A DNA stretch of 64,000 nucleotides. Origin: Micromonospora rubida. Its GTDB lineage: Bacteria; Actinomycetota; Actinomycetes; Mycobacteriales; Micromonosporaceae. The number at the start of each line of letters is the position of its first letter. The first letter of the stretch is position 1. Position numbers and translations under genes: made by a program. The notes beneath the pieces were generated by a model, which did no database searches, was not told where the DNA came from, and worked only from the letters and a program-made list of their open reading frames with translations. Where the stretch lies: assembly GCF_009908295.1 (NCBI RefSeq), contig NZ_JAAALO010000006.1, forward strand, positions 124,001 to 188,000. Reading direction: 5' to 3'. Below are positions 55,876 to 64,000 of this stretch, in pieces.

Positions 55876-57212
55876 GAGGGGTCTCCCGGGGTGGAGGTGA
55901 CCGGAAGCTCCGTGAAGAAGCAGGTCCGCTCGCCGGTGTGGCAGGCCGCGCCCACCTGCTCGACGCTTACCAGCAGCGCGTCGCCGTCACAGTCGAGGGC
56001 GACCGAGCGGACGTGCTGGTGGTGGCCGGAGGTGGCGCCCTTGACCCAGTACTCCTGCCGGCTGCGCGACCAGTAGGTGGCCCGGCCGGTGGTGAGGGTG
56101 CGGTGCAGCGCCTCGTCGTCCATCCAGGCGACCATCAGCACCTCGCCCGTGTCGTGCTGGCGGACCACGGCGGCCACGAGGCCGTCGGGGTTGCGGCGCA
56201 GCCGGGCGGCGACGGCCGGGTCGAGCCGGGACGGGCCGGTCGGCGCACCGGCCGCCGACGGGTTCGCAGGGGCGTTGGCGCCGGTCGACGGCGCGTCAGG
56301 TACGGGCACAGTGACCCATTGTCCCGCACGCGGCGCGGGCACCGGCGACGGCTCCCGCCGTGGCCGTGGTACGGCCGTCGCGACGCCGGTGAGCTGGGCG
56401 AGGTAGCGGTCCAGCCGCCCGTCGACGAGGGCGTCGGCCAGGTCCGCGCCGGCCACCGCGGCGATCTCGTCGGCGTACGGGCGGACCAGCGGGACGGTGC
56501 CGGTGACCAGCCGCCCGGCGGCGGCCCAGAGCTGCCCGGTGGAGCCGGGCCGCGCGCCGAGGCAGAGCAGCATGTCGTCGCGGTACCCGGGCGGGGCGAC
56601 CGGCAGGTCGAGGGCGGCGGTGAACGCGGCCCGCCGGGACACCACCCGCACCGACGGGTTGGCCAGCCGGAGCACGGACGGGCAGAGCCGGGCCAGGTCG
56701 GCGGCGGCGAGCCGGACGCCGAGGTGGTCCTCCCGGGCCCGGGCCCCGGCGACCTTACCGAGAGTGGCGATCAGTTCCTCCAGCCGCGGCTCGTCGGCGG
56801 GCTGGCAGAGCACCGTCAGGTCGATCCGGTCGCGCCAGTGCTCGTCGGCCCACAGCAGCCGGGTGGGCGTGGTGACCGGCAACCCGAACGCCCAGTCGGC
56901 CGGCTCGGCCAGCCGGACCAGCCAGGAGCGGACGTCCCGGACCGCCACCGAGACGTGGGTCAGCCGACCGCCGGATTCGGCGAGATAGGCGCGGCGGGCG
57001 GCGTACGGGGCGTTGATCGGTGGGCCGGCCGACCGGGATGGCCGCCCGTCGGTGACGAGCACGTCGAGGTCGACGTCGCTGTGCGTCGTGGCGGCCCGCC
57101 GGGCGTGGCTGCCGCGCAGCAGGATGCCGACGACGGGCCGCTCGGCCGCCTGCCGCAGCCGCGCGGCCCAGTCGTCGAGGAACCCACCTTCAGGTGACGC
57201 AGCGTGACCCAC
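55872..57212 (-). CDS. hisI: Nucleotidyltransferase-like domain fused in frame to phosphoribosyl-AMP cyclohydrolase
   Basis: One uninterrupted 446-residue frame. Residues 1-270 form a pol-beta-type nucleotidyltransferase with GSHARRAATTHSDVDLDVLV, matching the GS...DxD signature. A Pro/Ala/Ser linker (about 280-335) follows. The last 110 residues are HisI: MVAWMDDEALHRTLTTGRAT, WSRSRQEYWVKG, and zinc/catalytic residues in LDCDGDALLV and ACHTGERTC. HisI alone could start at GTG 56309 (VPVPDAPSTG), giving about 145 residues, so it may be two proteins from one frame. It is upstream of trpE with a 4-base overlap. The weak upstream start leaves the fusion unproven. Confidence 0.8.
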   Translation of the reverse strand: MGHAASPEGGFLDDWAARLRQAAERPVVGILLRGSHARRAATTHSDVDLDVLVTDGRPSRSAGPPINAPYAARRAYLAESGGRLTHVSVAVRDVRSWLVRLAEPADWAFGLPVTTPTRLLWADEHWRDRIDLTVLCQPADEPRLEELIATLGKVAGARAREDHLGVRLAAADLARLCPSVLRLANPSVRVVSRRAAFTAALDLPVAPPGYRDDMLLCLGARPGSTGQLWAAAGRLVTGTVPLVRPYADEIAAVAGADLADALVDGRLDRYLAQLTGVATAVPRPRREPSPVPAPRAGQWVTVPVPDAPSTGANAPANPSAAGAPTGPSRLDPAVAARLRRNPDGLVAAVVRQHDTGEVLMVAWMDDEALHRTLTTGRATYWSRSRQEYWVKGATSGHHQHVRSVALDCDGDALLVSVEQVGAACHTGERTCFFTELPVTSTPGDPS

Positions 57213-57272
57213 CGCGCCATCGTGCCGTACGCCCGTTCGGGGCGCAATGCCCGATGCCGGACCGGCTGTCCG

Positions 57273-57310
57273 GGTCCGGAGGCTAGTGCCCGGTCCGGAG
57301 GCTAGTGCCC
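57273..57310. repeat. 19-bp direct repeat across the end of an aldo/keto reductase gene
   Basis: Two adjacent identical 19-base units (57273-57291, 57292-57310). The second contains the gene's TAG stop, so the first duplicates the stop and last codons beyond it. Confidence 0.8.
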
Positions 57311-58306
57311 GGTCGTTCTCATTCCTGCCTCGGGGTACCTTTCGCCGGCCACGGCACCCTGCGGCACCGCCTCGCCCAGCCGGGTCAGTTGCTCGGCGCT
57401 GAGTCGCAGGTCGGCCGCGGCGGCGTTCTCCTCCAGGTAGCGAACCCGCTTGGTGCCGGGAATGGGCAGGACGTCATCGCCCTGGGCCAGCAACCAGGCC
57501 AGCGCGGCCTGGGCCGGGGTGCGGCCGACCTCGGCGGCCACCGCCCTGACCTCGTCGACGAGCTTCAGGTTGGCGTCGAGGTTACCCTCGGCGAACCGGG
57601 GTGCCCCGGCTCGCCAGTCGCCGGCGGCGAGCTGGTCGCGGTGGGTGATCGCCCCGGTGAGCAGGCCCCGACCCACCGGCGAGTACGCCACCAGCGCCAC
57701 CCCCAGTTCCCGGCAGGTGGCCAGCATCTCGCCCTCGACGTCCCGGGTGAACAGCGAGTACTCCATCTGCACGGCGGCCACCGGGTGCACGGCGTACGCC
57801 GCCCGCAGGGTCGCCGGGCTCACCTCGGACAGCCCGAGCAACCGGACCTTGCCGGCCGCCACCAGCTCGGCCAGCGCCCCGACGGTCTCCTCGATCGGGG
57901 TGGCCGGGTCGCGCCGGTGCAGGTAGTACAGGTCGATGGTGTCCACCCCGAGCCGGGCCAGCGACGCGTCGCAGGCCTGGCGGGCCCAGGCGGCGCTGCT
58001 GTCGACGTACGCCCCGGGGGTGCCGGTGCCGCCGAAGGACCCGCCGCTGGTGCGGTTGCCGAACTTGGTGGCCAGGAAGACCTCGTCGCGGCGCTGCCGG
58101 ACCACGGGGGCGAGCAGCCGCTCGTTGGCGCCCTGGCCGTACATGTCGGCGGTGTCGAGGTGGTTGACCCCGAGGTCCAGGGCCCGGTGCAGGGTCCGGG
58201 TCGACTCGGCGTCGTCGGCGCCGCCGTACGCGAAGCTCATCCCCATGCAGCCGAGGCCGAGCGCCGAGACCTCCGGCCCGTGCGCCCCCATCCGTCGACG
58301 CCTCAT
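57302..58306 (-). CDS. Aldo/keto reductase
   Basis: A 334-residue reductase of the AKR11/YajO-like type. The catalytic residues are Asp and Tyr in DTADMYGQGANERLL, Lys in VFLATKFGN and His in YYLHRRDP. The NADPH region is IPGTKRVRYLEENAAAADL. ATG overlaps the stop of the MerR gene by four bases (ATGA), so regulator and enzyme are coupled. Substrate likely a reactive carbonyl compound; the MerR link suggests stress response. Confidence 0.93.
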   Translation of the reverse strand: MRRRRMGAHGPEVSALGLGCMGMSFAYGGADDAESTRTLHRALDLGVNHLDTADMYGQGANERLLAPVVRQRRDEVFLATKFGNRTSGGSFGGTGTPGAYVDSSAAWARQACDASLARLGVDTIDLYYLHRRDPATPIEETVGALAELVAAGKVRLLGLSEVSPATLRAAYAVHPVAAVQMEYSLFTRDVEGEMLATCRELGVALVAYSPVGRGLLTGAITHRDQLAAGDWRAGAPRFAEGNLDANLKLVDEVRAVAAEVGRTPAQAALAWLLAQGDDVLPIPGTKRVRYLEENAAAADLRLSAEQLTRLGEAVPQGAVAGERYPEAGMRTTGH

Positions 58307-58704
58307 CCGCAGCCCTCCGCCCGCTGATACATGTCGATTTTGCGGTTGAGCACCTTGAGGTCCTCCTCCAGTTCGCCGATCTGCCTGCGCACCCGGTCCC
58401 GGTGCGCCTCGAACAGCGCCCGACGGGCGGCCAGCGTCCGGTCGCCCTGCCGGGCCAGTTCCGCGTAGCGGCGCATGTCCCGCACCGGCATCCCGGTGCG
58501 CCTCAGCCGGGTGAGCAGGCGCAGCCACTCCACGTCGGCGGCGGTGTACCGACGGCGGCCCGCCGAGTCCCGGCCGACGGGGGCGACGAGGCCCTCCTGC
58601 TCGTACCAGCGCAGCGTGTAGGTGGTGAGGCCGACCATCTCGGCCGCCCCGCCGACGGAGAGGCTGGTCTCCGGCGGGCCGATCTCGTGCGTGCTGACGT
58701 CCAC
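58303..58704 (-). CDS. MerR family transcriptional regulator
   Basis: A 133-residue regulator. The HTH is LSVGGAAEMVGLTTYTLRWY followed by EQEGLVAPVGRDSAGRRRYT, then a long dimerisation helix ending LNRKIDMYQRAEGCG. No effector domain beyond the coiled coil. GTG 58704 chosen; the frame is open further upstream, but that part spans promoter sequence. Autoregulated aldo/keto reductase operon. Confidence 0.86.
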   Translation of the reverse strand: MDVSTHEIGPPETSLSVGGAAEMVGLTTYTLRWYEQEGLVAPVGRDSAGRRRYTAADVEWLRLLTRLRRTGMPVRDMRRYAELARQGDRTLAARRALFEAHRDRVRRQIGELEEDLKVLNRKIDMYQRAEGCG

Positions 58705-58719
58705 GCGACCCAGGCTGCC

Positions 58720-58742
58720 AGTTGGAGCGCACTCGAAGTCAA
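58720..58742 (-). promoter_or_regulatory. Candidate MerR operator and -35 box
   Basis: On the minus strand TTGACT (58742-58737) overlaps an imperfect inverted repeat, ACTTCGAG-TGCG-CTCCAACT (58739-58720, six of eight pairs). The MerR start codon follows about 33 bases after the -35, so the transcript would be nearly leaderless. Confidence 0.45.
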
Positions 58743-58810
58743 CCCCGTTGTGCACGGGGAGAAATTCATCTAGCGTTGATTTCATTGGGTGATGAAATCC
58801 GGAGGTGACG

Positions 58811-59593
58811 ATGGACCACGCGATTGCGGTCCGCGACCTGGTCGTGGAGCGGGGCCGGCGGCGGGTGCTGCACGGCGTGAGCTGCGCGGTGCCGCGCGGC
58901 TCGGTGACCGGGCTGCTCGGGCCGAGCGGCAGCGGCAAGACCACCCTGATGCGGGCCGTCGTCGGCGTGCAGACCGTCCGCTCCGGCTCGGTGACCGTGC
59001 TCGCCCACCCGGCCGGCTCGGCACCGCTGCGCAGCCGGGTCGGCTACCTGACCCAGGCGCCCAGCGTGTACGCCGACCTCACCGTCCGGGAGAACGCCCG
59101 CTACTTCGCCGTCCTGCAGGGCCGGGGCCGGGCCGAGGCGGACCGGGCGGTGGCCGACGTCGGGCTGGCGGAGGCGGCCGGCCAGCTCGTCGGCACCCTC
59201 TCCGGCGGCCAGCGCAGCCGGGCGTCGCTGGCCTGCGCCCTGGTCGGCGAGCCGGAGCTGATCGTCCTCGACGAGCCGACCGTCGGGCAGGACCCGGTGC
59301 TGCGCGCCGACCTGTGGGCCCGGTTCCACGCCCTCGCCGCGACCGGGACGACCCTGCTGGTGTCCAGCCACGTGATGGACGAGGCGGCCCGCTGCGACCG
59401 GCTGCTGCTGATCCGCGAGGGCCGGCTGATCGCCGACGACACCCCGGACGCGGTCCGCGCCGCCGCCGGGGTCGACGACCTCGACGAGGCGTTCCTGCGC
59501 CTGATCCGGGCCGGCGGCACGACCGGGGTCACGGCCGAGGCCACGGCCGACGACACGGGCCGCTCGACCGGCCCGGACGGGGGCGTGTCGTGA
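58811..59593 (+). CDS. ABC-2 type exporter, ATP-binding protein
   Basis: A 260-residue ATPase. Walker A LLGPSGSGKTTLMRAVVG, Q-loop YLTQAPSVYADLT, signature LSGGQRSRASLACAL, Walker B LIVLDEPTVGQDP and H-loop VSSHVMDEA are all intact. DrrA-like exporters of this class pump drugs or lipids. ATG 58811 has GGAGG five bases upstream. Its stop overlaps the permease GTG by four bases. Confidence 0.94.
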   Translation: MDHAIAVRDLVVERGRRRVLHGVSCAVPRGSVTGLLGPSGSGKTTLMRAVVGVQTVRSGSVTVLAHPAGSAPLRSRVGYLTQAPSVYADLTVRENARYFAVLQGRGRAEADRAVADVGLAEAAGQLVGTLSGGQRSRASLACALVGEPELIVLDEPTVGQDPVLRADLWARFHALAATGTTLLVSSHVMDEAARCDRLLLIREGRLIADDTPDAVRAAAGVDDLDEAFLRLIRAGGTTGVTAEATADDTGRSTGPDGGVS

Positions 59594-60345
59594 GCCCGCG
59601 CATCCTGGCCGCCACCACCGGGCGCATCCTGCGCCAGCTCCGGCACGACCGGCGCACCGTCGCCCTGCTCGTGGTGGTGCCGGCGCTGCTGCTCACCCTC
59701 GTCTACTTCATGTACGCCGACCAGCCCACCCCACCCGGGCGGCCGAGCATGTTCGACCGGGTGGCGCTGGTGCTGCTCGGCGTCTTCCCGTTCGTGATCA
59801 TGTTCCTGGTGACCAGCATCGCGATGCTGCGCGAGCGCACCTCCGGCACCCTGGAGCGGCTGCTCACCACCCCGCTCGGCCGGCTCGACCTGCTGTTCGG
59901 CTACGGCATCGCGTTCGGCGTCGCCGCCGCCGGGCAGGCCGCGATCGCCGCGGCCCTGGCGTACGGGGTGTTCGGGCTGACCACCGCCGGCAGCAGCGCC
60001 CTGGTGATCGGGATCGCGGTGGTCAACGCGGTGCTCGGGGTGGCCCTCGGGCTGTTCTGCAGCGCGTTCGCCCGCACCGAGTTCCAGGCCGTACAGTTCA
60101 TGCCGGTCGTGGTGATCCCCCAGTTGCTGCTCTGCGGGCTCTTCGTCGCCCGCGACGAGATGGCCGGCTGGCTCCAGGCGATCAGCTACGCCCTTCCGCT
60201 GTCGTACGCGGTCGAGGCGTTGCAGGAGGTCGGCGCGCACGCCGACCCGACCGGCACGATGTGGCGGGACCTCGGGGTGGTGGCCGGCGCGGTGGTGCTG
60301 GCGCTGGTGCTCGCCGCGGCCACCCTGCGCCGGCGCAGCGGCTGA
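59590..60345 (+). CDS. ABC-2 type exporter, permease
   Basis: A 251-residue membrane protein with six predicted helices, starting LLVVVPALLLTLVYFMYADQ. The ABC-2 features are MLRERTSGTLERLLTTPLGR and, later, VIPQLLLCGLFVARDEMAGW and SYALPLSYAVEAL. Partner of the preceding ATPase; the GTGA overlap ensures coupled translation. Likely an efflux pump controlled by the next gene. Confidence 0.94.
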   Translation: MSPRILAATTGRILRQLRHDRRTVALLVVVPALLLTLVYFMYADQPTPPGRPSMFDRVALVLLGVFPFVIMFLVTSIAMLRERTSGTLERLLTTPLGRLDLLFGYGIAFGVAAAGQAAIAAALAYGVFGLTTAGSSALVIGIAVVNAVLGVALGLFCSAFARTEFQAVQFMPVVVIPQLLLCGLFVARDEMAGWLQAISYALPLSYAVEALQEVGAHADPTGTMWRDLGVVAGAVVLALVLAAATLRRRSG

Positions 60346-60381
60346 GCCGCCGGCACGACGACGGACGAGCGAAGGGCGGCG

Positions 60382-60975
60382 ATGGCGCGGCGGACCGGTC
60401 GACGACCCGGCAACCCCGACACCCGGGAGGCGATCCTCGACGCGGCCCGCACGGCGTTCGCGGAGCGGGGCTTCGACGCGACCTCGATCCGGTCGATCGC
60501 CGGGACGGCGGGGGTGGACCCGGCGCTGGTGCACCACTACTTCGGCGGCAAGGACCGGCTCTTCCTGGCCGCGATGGACGCCCCGCTCGACCCCGGCGAG
60601 CTGCTCCCCCGGATGCTCGGCGGGGAGGCCGACGGCGTCGGCGAGCGGCTCGTCCGCACGTTCCTGGAGGTCTGGGACTCCCCTGCGGGCGCCGGCGCCG
60701 TGGCCCTGCTCCGATCCGGGGTGAGCAACGAGTGGACCGCCCGGCTGCTGCGCGAGTTCCTGGTCACCCAGGTGCTGCGCCGAGTCCTGGACCACCTCGA
60801 CGTCGACCCGGCCGAACGGCCGCTGCGGGGGTCGCTGGTCGCCGCCCAGATGATCGGGCTGGCCATGATGCGGCACGTGATCCGGTTGGAGCCGGTCGCC
60901 TCCGCACCGGCGGAGACCCTGGTCGCCGCGATCGCCCCCACGGTCCAGCGGTACCTGCGCGGCGACCTCTCGTAG
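60382..60975 (+). CDS. TetR family transcriptional regulator
   Basis: A 197-residue regulator. The HTH lies in residues 11-55 (TREAILDAARTAFAERGFDA, then VDPALVHHYFGGKDRLFLAA). The C-terminal ligand domain is of TetR_C type, with a final helix LVAAIAPTVQRYLRGDL. It is 36 bases downstream of the ABC-2 permease in the same direction, so it probably represses the whole cluster until a drug binds. Confidence 0.92.
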   Translation: MARRTGRRPGNPDTREAILDAARTAFAERGFDATSIRSIAGTAGVDPALVHHYFGGKDRLFLAAMDAPLDPGELLPRMLGGEADGVGERLVRTFLEVWDSPAGAGAVALLRSGVSNEWTARLLREFLVTQVLRRVLDHLDVDPAERPLRGSLVAAQMIGLAMMRHVIRLEPVASAPAETLVAAIAPTVQRYLRGDLS

Positions 60976-61065
60976 GGCCCCGGTCAACGCCTCCGGCGGA
61001 GCCGGCGGGCGGGGACGCCTGCGGCGAGCGCAGTCCGGGCAGAGCGGGCCGGCAAGGCGGGCCGG

Positions 61066-61836
61066 TCAGAGCGGGCCGGGCAGGCGGGGTGACTCGGCGT
61101 GCCGGCAGTACACGGGGTGCAGGAGTCGGGTCAGTTCGCCGTGGTCGGCCACCGGGCTCGGGAAGGCCAGCCGGGCCCGCCGCCGCGCGCCGCCGGAACC
61201 GAAGGAGACCACGAGGCCGTACCGGTCGACCCGCACCACCCGGGGCGGGTCGGCCCGGGCCGCGTCGACCAGGCCGAGCTGCCGCCGGACGTACGCCGTC
61301 ATCTCCCGGCCGTGGTGCACGGCGAACTCGGCCAGCAGCTCCGCCTCCACCGGGTGCAGCGGATCCGGCTCGGCCTCCGCGTACGCCAGCGGGTCGATCC
61401 GGAGCAGCCCGTCGGGGCGCTCCAGGCGGGCCTCGGCCACCTCGAAGCGGTACAGCCGGAACCGGGTGCCGACGTCGAGCAGGTCGCCCGTCGGGTCCAC
61501 CTCGGCGTAGTCCAGCGTGGCGTGGCGGGCGGCGTCGCCGTGCAGCGCTGCCGCCCAGCCGGAGACCCAGGCCCGGCCCAGCGACGGGGCGCCGGCCGCC
61601 GGCGGCAGGTCCAGCACGTCGAGCGCCACGGCGACGTCGTCGCCCGGCGGCAACGCCGCCGCGAGGTCGCTGTGCACCGGCACGAGCAGCAGCACCCGGC
61701 CCTCGGCGTCGGTGACGTGCCGGACGTGGAACGGGCCGGGCCGCTGGGCGAGGTAGGCCAGGCCCGGCAGCCGGCCGGCGGCCAGGGTCCGGACGATCTC
61801 GGCGGGACTGGGCCGCAGGGCGGTGCTGGGGCGCAT
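61066..61836 (-). CDS. DUF2470 (heme-utilisation-type) protein under an iron box
   Basis: A 256-residue protein. The N-terminal part resembles the pyridoxamine-oxidase-like split-barrel seen with DUF2470. The C-terminal 90 residues are DUF2470 (AELLAEFAVHHGREMTAYVR, then VVRVDRYGLVVSFGSG). Related proteins serve in heme iron use. ATG 61836 has GGAGG six bases upstream. An IdeR-type box lies 12 bases before the start, so it should be repressed by iron. Confidence 0.84.
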   Translation of the reverse strand: MRPSTALRPSPAEIVRTLAAGRLPGLAYLAQRPGPFHVRHVTDAEGRVLLLVPVHSDLAAALPPGDDVAVALDVLDLPPAAGAPSLGRAWVSGWAAALHGDAARHATLDYAEVDPTGDLLDVGTRFRLYRFEVAEARLERPDGLLRIDPLAYAEAEPDPLHPVEAELLAEFAVHHGREMTAYVRRQLGLVDAARADPPRVVRVDRYGLVVSFGSGGARRRARLAFPSPVADHGELTRLLHPVYCRHAESPRLPGPL

Positions 61837-61847
61837 GACCCACCTCC

Positions 61848-61866
61848 GAAGGTTAGGCTTACCTAA
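61848..61866. promoter_or_regulatory. IdeR/DtxR iron box
   Basis: A 19-base site, GAAGGTTAGGCTTACCTAA, matches 16 of 19 positions of the IdeR/DtxR consensus TTAGGTTAGGCTAACCTAA, including the inverted repeat TTAGG/CCTAA. It sits just upstream of the DUF2470 gene, so iron-loaded IdeR should block its transcription. Confidence 0.8.
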
Positions 61867-61931
61867 GTGGCACCGTAGACCACCCGCGCCCCCCACGTCC
61901 ACCGCCCTGCCGATTCCGGCGGTCCGCCCGG

Positions 61932-63719
61932 TCAGCGGGTCTGCTCCAGCCAGGAGGCGTAGAGCAGCCCGTAGACCGAGTCCGGCTCGCGGACCAGCTC
62001 GTCGTGCGGGCCGCGCTGCACGATCCGGCCCCGATCCACCACGATCACCTCGTCCGCGGCCTGCGCCGTGGAGAGCCGGTGCGCGATCGCGAGGGTGGTC
62101 CGGCCCCGGGTCACCGCGTCCAGGGCGCGCTGCAGGCGGACCTCGGTGGCCGGGTCGACCGCGCTGGTCGCCTCGTCCAGCACCAGCAGGTCCGGGTCGG
62201 CGACGTACGCCCGCGCCAGCGCCACGAGCTGCCGCTCACCCACGCTCAACGCCTCGCCGCGCTCGCCGACCGGGGTGTCCAGCCCGGCGGGCAGCCCGTC
62301 CAGCCAGTCCGCCAGCCCCAGCTCGGTGAAGGCCGCCGTCAGCTCGCCGTCGGTCAGCTCCGGACGGGCGAACCGGACGTTCTCCCCGACGGTGGCGTCG
62401 AAGAGGAAGCCGTCCTGCGGGACCATCACCACCCGCGTGCGCAACGAGGCGAACCGGACCTGTGACAGCGGCACCCCGGACAGCAGCACCTCCCCGCCGG
62501 TCGGGTCCATCAGGCGGGTGAGCAGCTTGGCGAAGGTGGTCTTGCCGCTGCCCGTCTCGCCCACCACGGCCACCCGGCTCTTGGCCGGGATCTCCAGGCT
62601 GACGTCGTGCAGCACCGGCGGGCCACCCGGGTAGGCGAAACCCACCCCGGCGAAGCGGATGTCCAGCGGGCCGGACGGCAGCTCCCGCCCCCGCTCGGCC
62701 GGATCGGCCACGTCCGGAACGGCGTCCAGCACGTCGAGCACCCGCCGCCAGCCGGCGATCGCGTTCTGCGCCTCGTTGAGCACCTCGGTGGCGATCTGCA
62801 CCGGCTGGATGAACAACGTCACCAGGAACAGGAACGCGGTGAGCTGGCCGACCGACAGGGTGCCGTCCACCCCGAGGGTGACCCCGAGGACGACGACGCC
62901 GGCCAGCGCCAGCCCGGCCGCCAGCTCTCCCACCGAGCTGCCCAGGATGCTGATCCGGATCGCCCGCTGCTGGGCCTGCCGCTGCCCCTCGATCGCCACG
63001 TCCAGCCGGCGGGCCGTCCGCCCCGCGATCCCGTACGCCCGGATGACCGGCGCCCCCACCACGCTCTCGGCGATCGTCCCGAGCAGCGTCCCCATCCGCT
63101 GCCGGACCACCCCGTACGCCCCGGCGAGGCGGCGCTGGAGCAGCCGGATCACCAGCACCGCCGGCGCGAACGCGGCGAGCACCACCAGGGTGAGCTGCCA
63201 CGAGTACGCCAGCATCACCACCGTGGTCACCGCGAGCTGACCGAGGTTGACGATCAGGATCACCCCGCCCCACTGGAGGAACTGGGTGATCTGGTCGACG
63301 TCGCTGGTCACCCGGGAGACCAGGGAGCCGCGCCGCTCGGACTGCTGGTGCAGCATCGACAGGTCGTGCACGTGCCGGAACGCCCGGGTGCGCACGTTGG
63401 CCAGGGCGGTCTCGCTGACCGTGAACAGCCGCCGCATCATCAGGTACCCGCAGGTGGTGGTCACCACCAGCACGGCGACGGCGACGGCGACCACCGTCCA
63501 CACCACGTCCAGGTCGAGCCCACCGACGATGCCCTTGTCGATGCCCTGCTGCACGGCCACCGGCACGGCCACCCGGCCGACCATGTAGATCAACGCCAGG
63601 GCGAGCGTGCCGGCCAGGCCGGCGCGCAGCTCCGGGGAGAGGGCCAGCCCCCGCCGCAGGGTCTGCCAGGTGCTCTCGGCCGGCTCCGTCGCCTGCCGCT
63701 CCGCCTCCTCCACGCTCAC
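61932..63719 (-). CDS. ABC exporter, fused permease and ATPase
   Basis: A 595-residue exporter half. Six helices occupy about residues 25-320, then the ATPase: Walker A VVGETGSGKTTFAKLL, signature ALSVGERQLVALARAY, Walker B LLVLDEATSAVDPATE, and H-loop IAHRL. GTG 63719 chosen, nine bases from GGAGG; GTG 63728 directly abuts it. The next gene upstream is another ABC half, so they probably form a heterodimer exporting lipids or drugs. Confidence 0.93.
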   Translation of the reverse strand: MSVEEAERQATEPAESTWQTLRRGLALSPELRAGLAGTLALALIYMVGRVAVPVAVQQGIDKGIVGGLDLDVVWTVVAVAVAVLVVTTTCGYLMMRRLFTVSETALANVRTRAFRHVHDLSMLHQQSERRGSLVSRVTSDVDQITQFLQWGGVILIVNLGQLAVTTVVMLAYSWQLTLVVLAAFAPAVLVIRLLQRRLAGAYGVVRQRMGTLLGTIAESVVGAPVIRAYGIAGRTARRLDVAIEGQRQAQQRAIRISILGSSVGELAAGLALAGVVVLGVTLGVDGTLSVGQLTAFLFLVTLFIQPVQIATEVLNEAQNAIAGWRRVLDVLDAVPDVADPAERGRELPSGPLDIRFAGVGFAYPGGPPVLHDVSLEIPAKSRVAVVGETGSGKTTFAKLLTRLMDPTGGEVLLSGVPLSQVRFASLRTRVVMVPQDGFLFDATVGENVRFARPELTDGELTAAFTELGLADWLDGLPAGLDTPVGERGEALSVGERQLVALARAYVADPDLLVLDEATSAVDPATEVRLQRALDAVTRGRTTLAIAHRLSTAQAADEVIVVDRGRIVQRGPHDELVREPDSVYGLLYASWLEQTR

Positions 63720-63771
63720 CGGTCCCACCCTCCGTTCACGACTGCGGGGCTCGCAGGCTCACTCCTCGCGC

Positions 63772-64000
63772 TCACCGGTCCACCTCGATCTCCAGGCCCG
63801 AGGCCAACGGCGTGGCCTCGTCGGGCGTGCGCTGCTGCTTGGGGTCGGTCTCGGCCTGCTCGTAGGCGGTGACCAGGTCGGCATAGCCGGCAACGGTGGC
63901 GAGCAGCTCGGTGTGGGTGCCCCGGGCGAGCACCCGGCCGTGCTCCAGGTAGATCACCTCGTCGGCGAGCGCGATGGTGGCCCGCCGGTACGCCACCACC
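63772..64000 (-). CDS. ABC exporter half, 5' part outside window
   Basis: Only the last 75 or so residues are present, starting within VAYRRATIALADEVIYLEHG, the region just past the H-loop of an ABC ATPase. They continue VLARGTHTELLATVAGYADL and a C-terminal acidic tail. The remainder lies beyond the right edge. It is 52 bases upstream of the complete ABC half and in the same direction, the usual arrangement of a heterodimeric exporter. Confidence 0.85.
   Translation of the reverse strand, partial: VVAYRRATIALADEVIYLEHGRVLARGTHTELLATVAGYADLVTAYEQAETDPKQQRTPDEATPLASGLEIEVDR

Noticed and set aside
58705..58785. N-terminal extension of the MerR protein from an upstream ATG
   Set aside because: The extension overlaps the -35 box and operator-like repeat, and homologous MerR proteins begin close to the HTH.

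Overview
This is 64 kb of chromosomal DNA from a very high-GC actinomycete, most likely a member of the Micromonosporaceae (Micromonospora or Salinispora type). I infer this from strong G/C bias at third codon positions, frequent GTG starts, many 4-nt GTGA or ATGA gene overlaps, and gene order. Two conserved actinobacterial blocks anchor it: livK-livH-livM / pdtaR-like response regulator / pyk-tesB, and hisI-trpE-trp membrane protein-trpC-trpB-trpA-lgt. The latter matches the M. tuberculosis Rv1606-Rv1614 order as I remember it. No phage, integrase, transposase, CRISPR array, rRNA or secondary-metabolite megasynthase was found.

Layout. 1-4.4 kb: branched-chain amino-acid ABC transporter genes (livM runs off the window) and a lipoprotein. 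4.5-6.1 kb: an ANTAR response regulator, a tRNA with anticodon CAA but a short variable loop, and a LAGLIDADG-like gene whose reading frame begins inside the tRNA. 6.2-18.2 kb: accessory metabolism (PLP gamma-lyase with an Lrp regulator, flavin oxidoreductase, secreted rhamnogalacturonan lyase, aromatic amino-acid decarboxylase, TauE exporter with an Rrf2 regulator), then a membrane serine/threonine kinase paired with a substrate-binding/VWA protein. 18.2-24.7 kb: tesB-pyk, YciI, GMC oxidoreductase, HAD-like protein, aldo/keto reductase. 24.8-28.8 kb: a membrane M48 protease with an EACC1-like partner, then three tiny overlapping genes opposite a small HTH gene.

28.9-40.2 kb: CYTH protein, LysR regulator and D-amino-acid oxidase, an FtsK/EssC-like ATPase with a membrane coiled-coil partner, secreted SGNH hydrolase and M1 peptidase, a stand-alone OLD-type TOPRIM protein, and a repeat-rich non-coding stretch. 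40.2-46.4 kb: gltBD. 46.5-58.3 kb: acetyltransferase, FAD monooxygenase, lgt, the trp cluster, and a nucleotidyltransferase joined in frame to HisI. 58.3-64 kb: MerR/aldo-keto reductase pair, ABC-2 drug exporter with TetR regulator, an iron-box-preceded DUF2470 gene, and a heterodimeric ABC exporter cut by the window end.

The housekeeping genes serve amino-acid uptake, nitrogen assimilation (GOGAT), tryptophan and histidine synthesis, glycolysis and lipoprotein maturation. The parts most worth a second look are the tRNA/LAGLIDADG unit, the M48-EACC1 operon, the three-gene micro-operon, the FtsK-like pair and the nucleotidyltransferase-HisI fusion.
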